Below, piece after piece: positions 7,364 through 11,162 of a DNA stretch of 11,162 nt. Below the pieces are notes generated by a model. The model searched no databases. It was not told the origin of the DNA and was given only the letters and a program-made list of their open reading frames with translations. The DNA is from JAVEVH01 sp964430365 (lineage in GTDB: Bacteria; Patescibacteriota; Dojkabacteria; SC72): positions 1 to 11,162 of the forward strand of contig CAYSEU010000022.1 of assembly GCA_964430365.1 (NCBI GenBank), given 5' to 3'. Position 1 is the stretch's first letter, and each line of letters opens with the position of its first letter. Made by a program: the position numbers and the translations under genes.

Positions 7364-7392
7364 TTGACATATATTTAGACATTGTGTATTTT
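7364..7392 (+). promoter_or_regulatory. topA promoter
   Basis: TTGACA (7364-7369, perfect -35) is followed after exactly 17 nt by TATTTT (7387-7392, 4 of 6 at -10). The predicted start is near 7399, only about 5 nt before the topA ATG, so the mRNA would be almost leaderless. topA expression is known in other bacteria to respond to supercoiling; nothing here shows that directly. Confidence 0.6.
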
Positions 7393-7403
7393 ACGTTGTG
7401 AAT

Positions 7404-9527
7404 ATGGCAAAGAAAACATCAAAAGTAAAAAATTTACTAATAGTAGAATCTCCAGCAAAGGCTAAGACTATTAATAAATACCTAGGTACTGACTTTAAGG
7501 TCATGGCCACAGTTGGTCATGTAATAGATCTTCCTAAGAGTAAATTAGGTGTTGATGTCGAGAATGGGTATGAACCTCTTTTTGAAACAATATATGGTAA
7601 AGGTAAGATATTAAAGGATTTAAAGAAAGCTTTACCTAAAGATGGTAATACATACCTAGCAATGGACCCTGATAGGGAGGGAGAAGCTATTGCATGGCAT
7701 ATTGAACATTCTCTTAAGATTAAAGATGCCAAAAGAGTTACTTTCCATGAGATTACTAAGGATGCAATCCTAGAATCTATGAAATCACCTACAAAGGTTA
7801 ATATTGATTTAGTAGAAGCACAAAAGGCTAGGAGAGTATTGGATAGGTTGTTTGGATACAAGCTTTCAGAGGTACTCTGGAACAAGATTTGGTATGGTCT
7901 TTCTGCAGGTAGAGTACAATCTGTAGCTTTGAGATTAGTAGTAGAGAGAGAAGAGGAAAGGGAAGCATTCAAACCGGAAGAATATTGGGAATTTTTTGTA
8001 CATGTAAAAAAAGAGAAAGAGAGACTAGCAATAAAGTTGCTCAGAAAGGATGGAAAGAAATATGTTCCAGGTAGTAAAGATGAAGTAGAGGATATTAAAA
8101 AGACCCTTGGAGACAATAAATATGTGGTAGTGGATATTGTTAAGAAGGAAATGAAGAAAAATCCTTACCCACCATATACCACCTCTACACTTCAACAGAC
8201 AGCTAATAATGTACTGGGGTTTAGTGCCAAAAAAACAATGACACTTGCACAGGCTTTGTACCAATCTGGATACATTACATATATGAGAACAGATTCCATA
8301 TATCTCTCTGAAAAAGCTATTAACGAGATTAGAACATTAATACCGAATAAATATGGCAAAGAGTATTTACCGGATGTTCCTAGGTATTACAAAAACAGAA
8401 GTAAGAATGCTCAAGAGGCACATGAGGCTATTAGACCGTCTGATTTTTCTGTTACATCATCTAGCATTAGAACTAAGATGGGAGATGCTCAGGCAAGGTT
8501 GTATGATTTAATATGGAAGAGGGCTGTATCTTGTCAGATGAAACCCAAAGAGGTAGAAAATCTAAGTATATATTTTGAACCAGAGAAGAAATTAAAAAAT
8601 ATATATACATTCTCTGTAGGTGCTCAGAAAGTTCTGTTTGATGGATTTAGGATAGTATATGGCAATGGAAATGATTCCGAAGAGCTTTTACAAGAGATAT
8701 CTAATGTTAAAAAGGGAGATATCTTTTTTAAAGAGAAGTTCCAAACAGATCAAAAATTTACACAACCTCCTGCTAGATATACAGAAGCTACCTTAGTTAA
8801 AAAATTAGAATCACTGGGTGTTGGAAGACCCTCTACATATGCAACGATAATTAGTACCATACAAGCTAGGGAGTATGTAAAGAAGGATGGTAAATACCTC
8901 TTACCTACAGATATTGGTAGAGTAGTTACACATTTCCTTAAGAACAATTTCTCTGATTTAATAGATTATAAATATACAGCAGATGTAGAGGATAAATTAG
9001 ATGATATTGCTCAGGGTAAGGTAGAGTATATTCCCTTTATGGATAGTGTATATAAACCTTTAATGGAAGATATTGAAAAGACTCTTAAAGAAGTAAATAA
9101 GGAGGATGTCGTAATATTGGGTAAATCAGATGAGAAATGTCCAGTATGTGGTGGTGAGATGGTAGTAAGATTGGGTAGGTATGGAAAATTTCTAAGCTGT
9201 GTTAAATTCCCTGAGTGTAAGGGTATGAAAGACTTAAGTGGGGGGGAAGAGAGTCTCGACTTTGAGAAATATCTTAAGGTAGAGAAATGTCCAGAGTGTG
9301 GTTCTAAGATGATATTAAAAAATAGTAGGTATGGTAAGTTCTGGGCATGTGTGAAATATCCAGAGTGTAAGGGTACAGTCTCATTACTTCTAAATGAGAA
9401 ATGTCCAGAGTGTGGTAGAAACTTAGTAGAAAGAAAGAGTAAATGGGGTAAAATATTTAAAGGTTGTAGCGGATATCCTGATTGTAAATATATTAAAAAG
9501 GAAGTAAAGAAAAAAGAAGAGAGTTAA
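7404..9527 (+). CDS. topA: DNA topoisomerase I (type IA)
   Basis: A complete enzyme of 707 residues that relaxes negative supercoils by cutting and passing one strand. The Toprim domain has Glu15 (VESPAKA) and the acidic triad DPDREGE with Asp88, Asp90 and Glu92. The strand-cleaving tyrosine is Tyr293 in ITYMRTDS. The C-terminus has three zinc ribbons in a row, each with four cysteines. The first two use CPxCG..CVKxPECKG; the last is CPECG..CSGYPDCK. I chose the ATG at 7404 (MAKKTSK) over the GTG at 7398, because the predicted promoter start lies at about 7399. No Shine-Dalgarno is present. It is 90 nt downstream of mrdA with its own promoter and 34 nt upstream of radC. Confidence 0.97.
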   Translation: MAKKTSKVKNLLIVESPAKAKTINKYLGTDFKVMATVGHVIDLPKSKLGVDVENGYEPLFETIYGKGKILKDLKKALPKDGNTYLAMDPDREGEAIAWHIEHSLKIKDAKRVTFHEITKDAILESMKSPTKVNIDLVEAQKARRVLDRLFGYKLSEVLWNKIWYGLSAGRVQSVALRLVVEREEEREAFKPEEYWEFFVHVKKEKERLAIKLLRKDGKKYVPGSKDEVEDIKKTLGDNKYVVVDIVKKEMKKNPYPPYTTSTLQQTANNVLGFSAKKTMTLAQALYQSGYITYMRTDSIYLSEKAINEIRTLIPNKYGKEYLPDVPRYYKNRSKNAQEAHEAIRPSDFSVTSSSIRTKMGDAQARLYDLIWKRAVSCQMKPKEVENLSIYFEPEKKLKNIYTFSVGAQKVLFDGFRIVYGNGNDSEELLQEISNVKKGDIFFKEKFQTDQKFTQPPARYTEATLVKKLESLGVGRPSTYATIISTIQAREYVKKDGKYLLPTDIGRVVTHFLKNNFSDLIDYKYTADVEDKLDDIAQGKVEYIPFMDSVYKPLMEDIEKTLKEVNKEDVVILGKSDEKCPVCGGEMVVRLGRYGKFLSCVKFPECKGMKDLSGGEESLDFEKYLKVEKCPECGSKMILKNSRYGKFWACVKYPECKGTVSLLLNEKCPECGRNLVERKSKWGKIFKGCSGYPDCKYIKKEVKKKEES

Positions 9528-9536
9528 AGATTTTTT
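9520..9536 (+). repeat. 17-nt 3'-end repeat, copy 2 (end of topA)
   Basis: An exact copy of the 7312-7328 sequence. Here it starts inside the last topA codons and contains the TAA stop at 9525-9527, whereas after mrdA it begins at the stop. The different reading frame relative to the genes argues against a shared protein tail. Confidence 0.5.
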
Positions 9537-9561
9537 AATACCTTTCCTTTAATATCTATGT

Positions 9562-10197
9562 ATGTTACCAAGAGAGAAATTCCTTAAGGGAGGAATTAAT
9601 ATCCTCTCCGATATTGAACTAGTAGAGATACTGGTAGGTAGTGGTATCAAGGGTAGAAACTTTAAGCAAATATCTAGATCAATTATGAACTTAGTGAAAA
9701 GTTCTGTTAAGGAAAATACCCCTTTAAGTATTAAAGATCTGTTAAAAATAGAGGGAGTAGGTAGTGTACTCGCTATGAGAATTATATCTGGTATTGAGTT
9801 GGGAAGGAGAATATATGGTTTGTTTGATAAGGAGATTGTAAGGGTAACAGATGCTACTCAGGCATATGAGATTTTTAAAGATATGTCATCTTTAAAAAGA
9901 GAGAGAGTGGATGTGATATGTCTTAATTCTAGGTTTGAATACATATGTAGAGAGAGTATAGCGATGGGGTCTTTAAATTGTGCGAAACTTTCACCTCGAG
10001 AGGTATTGTATACTGCTATTACTAGTAATTCTGCCTTTGTAATACTTGCACATAATCATCCCTCTGGTGATAGTACACCAAGTGAGGAGGATATCCTCTT
10101 AACAAAAAATATTGTTAATATATTGGAGATAACAGGAATACAATTACTGGACCATATTGTTATAGGGAAAGATTCATGGAGTAGTGTAGAAATATGA
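9562..10197 (+). CDS. radC: RadC family JAB/MPN-domain protein
   Basis: The protein has 211 residues and the full RadC layout. The N-terminal family signature PREKFLKGGINILSDIELVEIL is followed by a helix-hairpin-helix around LLKIEGVGSVLAMRI (about 60-75). A C-terminal MPN/JAMM metal site reads HNHPSGDSTPSEED, with His164, His166 and Asp177. The fold is that of Zn-dependent JAMM peptidases; the old link to DNA repair is doubtful, so the true role is unsettled. The start ATG at 9562 fits homologues, and there is no Shine-Dalgarno. It follows topA by 34 nt and ends with TGA, the only TGA stop among the complete genes here. Confidence 0.94.
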   Translation: MLPREKFLKGGINILSDIELVEILVGSGIKGRNFKQISRSIMNLVKSSVKENTPLSIKDLLKIEGVGSVLAMRIISGIELGRRIYGLFDKEIVRVTDATQAYEIFKDMSSLKRERVDVICLNSRFEYICRESIAMGSLNCAKLSPREVLYTAITSNSAFVILAHNHPSGDSTPSEEDILLTKNIVNILEITGIQLLDHIVIGKDSWSSVEI

Positions 10198-10224
10198 TGT
10201 CTAAGAGTGTACAATTTAAAAAGT

Positions 10225-10953
10225 ATGGGAAAGAAATACAGAGGTTTAATGGTTGATTTAGATGATACATTGATTAAATCTCAAAAAATGTATGATTTAG
10301 CAACTCAACATACAGCACTTTATGTATCTAAAGAGTATGGAATAGATAGTGATGATTTTTTTAATGTTGTTAATGAGAAGTATAAGATAATATCTAGAAC
10401 ATTTCCTAGTACACATACAAGACATAGTAGGATATTAGTATATAGACTAGCTTTAGCATCACTAAATATTAAATATGAACTCTCCTTACTACCTAAATTA
10501 GAAGATATGTATTGGGATTATTTCCTTAAACATGTTGAACTTTATGATGGAGTAATAGAAACGTTTGTCATTCTTAAAAAGAAAGGTATTAAAATAGCGG
10601 TAGTCTCTGATGGTGACCTATCTACTCGTATTCGTAAGGTAGAAGCTATTGGTCTAATATCGTATGTAGATGAGGTAGTGGCATCTGAGGAAGTTATTTT
10701 TGAAAAACCTTTTAGTGCAATATTCACTTTAGCTCTCTCTAGATTAGGAATAGAGGCTCATGAAGCTATTATGTTGGGTAACAATTTTAAAAATGATATT
10801 AGAGGAGCACAGCTTTTGGGTATTAGATCAGGCATATTTAATCCTCCAGTTGATGCGAATTTAATAGGTCAAGATATGCAAAGTATTATTGTTCCTGACT
10901 TTGTCATAAATTCATATCAAGATTTACTCCAAGAGTTTGGTATTAGGGAGTAA
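10225..10953 (+). CDS. HAD-superfamily hydrolase (probable phosphatase)
   Basis: A protein of 242 residues with the four HAD motifs. Motif I is DLDDT, with nucleophile Asp11 and Asp13. Motif II is Ser128 (VVSDGD). Motif III is Lys161 (EKP). Motif IV is GNNFKND (185-191), where the usual first Asp is Asn186 and Asp191 is kept. A helical cap lies between motifs I and II, as in subfamily IA (YjjG or phosphoglycolate-phosphatase-like enzymes). The substrate cannot be read from the sequence. The ATG at 10225 puts the nucleophile at the usual distance from the N-terminus; a GTG at 10207 would add six residues. The gene begins 27 nt after radC in the same frame, separated only by the radC TGA, and is probably cotranscribed with it. 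Confidence 0.88.
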   Translation: MGKKYRGLMVDLDDTLIKSQKMYDLATQHTALYVSKEYGIDSDDFFNVVNEKYKIISRTFPSTHTRHSRILVYRLALASLNIKYELSLLPKLEDMYWDYFLKHVELYDGVIETFVILKKKGIKIAVVSDGDLSTRIRKVEAIGLISYVDEVVASEEVIFEKPFSAIFTLALSRLGIEAHEAIMLGNNFKNDIRGAQLLGIRSGIFNPPVDANLIGQDMQSIIVPDFVINSYQDLLQEFGIRE

Positions 10954-10957
10954 TAAC

Positions 10958-10986
10958 TTGATAAATATATTTAGAGAATATATAAT
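10958..10986 (+). promoter_or_regulatory. Near-consensus promoter of the last transcription unit
   Basis: TTGATA (10958-10963, 5 of 6) and TATAAT (10981-10986, 6 of 6) are spaced by exactly 17 nt, starting 5 nt after the HAD gene stop. This is the best sigma-70-like match in the window and predicts a start near 10993. Confidence 0.7.
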
Positions 10987-10992
10987 CAGGTT

Positions 10993-11079
10993 CGTATTTA
11001 ATATATCTCGCATATCTCTAAATATTTCCTGGATAGATTCTATCTACCCATAGAGATAGGTGAAAAAAGGAAAAACATT
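10993..11079 (+). promoter_or_regulatory. 5' leader with competing helices
   Basis: Between the predicted transcription start and the ATG at 11080 lie about 87 nt with no ORF of note. CTATCT (11040-11045) pairs with AGATAG (11054-11059) around an 8-nt loop, ending just before the AAGGA at 11067-11071. The same downstream arm can instead pair with TATCTCT (11013-11019) or TATCTC (11004-11009). CTATC can also pair upstream with GATAG (11032-11036). Such mutually exclusive pairings suggest translational or transcriptional control, but no known riboswitch or ribosomal-protein leader is recognised. Confidence 0.4.
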
Positions 11080-11162
11080 ATGGAAAAAACAAAAGAGGTC
11101 TTAAAAAAGGTTGAAACTCCTAAAGCAGAGACTGAAAAGAAAAGCTACAAAACAGATATTCC
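11080..11162 (+). CDS. Unidentified protein, N-terminal fragment (cut by the right edge)
   Basis: An ATG at 11080, preceded by AAGGA with an 8-nt spacer and by a strong promoter and leader, opens 27 full codons that run off the window without a stop. The visible residues (MEKTKEVLKKVETPKAETEK, then KSYKTDI) form a Lys/Glu-rich, probably disordered tail, with a possible domain starting near SYKTDI. This is too little to name the product. The strong promoter suggests a well-expressed gene. Confidence 0.6.
   Translation, partial: MEKTKEVLKKVETPKAETEKKSYKTDI

Noticed and set aside
7517..8116. Minus-strand open frame of 199 codons inside topA
   Set aside because: It overlaps the conserved Toprim and core region of topA on the opposite strand and has no recognisable domain; a typical shadow frame.
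10195..10197. UGA recoded to Gly or Trp
   Set aside because: No recognised gene contains an in-frame TGA, which would be frequent in an AT-rich recoded genome, and radC ends at the normal family length.

Overview
The window is clearly AT-rich and carries a compact, mostly housekeeping stretch of a bacterial chromosome. UGA is used as a stop (end of radC), and no recognised gene is interrupted by an in-frame TGA, so the standard bacterial code applies. Most starts have no Shine-Dalgarno sequence; only mreD and the gene cut by the right edge have an AAGGA at good spacing. The low GC, weak Shine-Dalgarno use and full mreBCD/PBP2 cluster would fit a Candidate Phyla Radiation-type lineage. That placement is an inference from style and has low confidence.

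Left arm (minus strand, 1-2525). A Na+/phosphate cotransporter-family gene with a PhoU-like tail runs off the left edge. Upstream of it, in the same orientation, are tRNA-Tyr(GUA) and tRNA-Thr(UGU), only 2 nt apart, and then a structured non-coding RNA of about 135 nt whose family I cannot name with certainty. The RNA is closed by a 7-bp stem and has its own promoter-like sequence on the minus strand. A site-2-protease-type M50 metallopeptidase lies behind that promoter.

Right arm (plus strand, 2601 to end). rpmB (bL28, four-cysteine form) is divergent from the peptidase. It is followed by mreB-mreC-mreD-mrdA(PBP2), a tight elongasome cluster: MreB filaments, the MreC/MreD adaptors and the PBP2 transpeptidase together direct lateral wall synthesis in rod-shaped cells. 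Next come topA (topoisomerase I with three zinc ribbons, behind a strong-looking promoter that would give an almost leaderless mRNA), radC and a HAD-family phosphatase. A near-consensus promoter then opens a new unit with an 80-90 nt leader and the first 27 full codons of an unidentified gene.

No phage, insertion sequence, CRISPR array or defence system is visible. The least explained parts are the structured RNA at 1714-1848, the leader before the last gene with several competing helices, the shared AT-rich start box of mreC and mrdA, and a 17-nt sequence repeated at the 3' ends of mrdA and topA.
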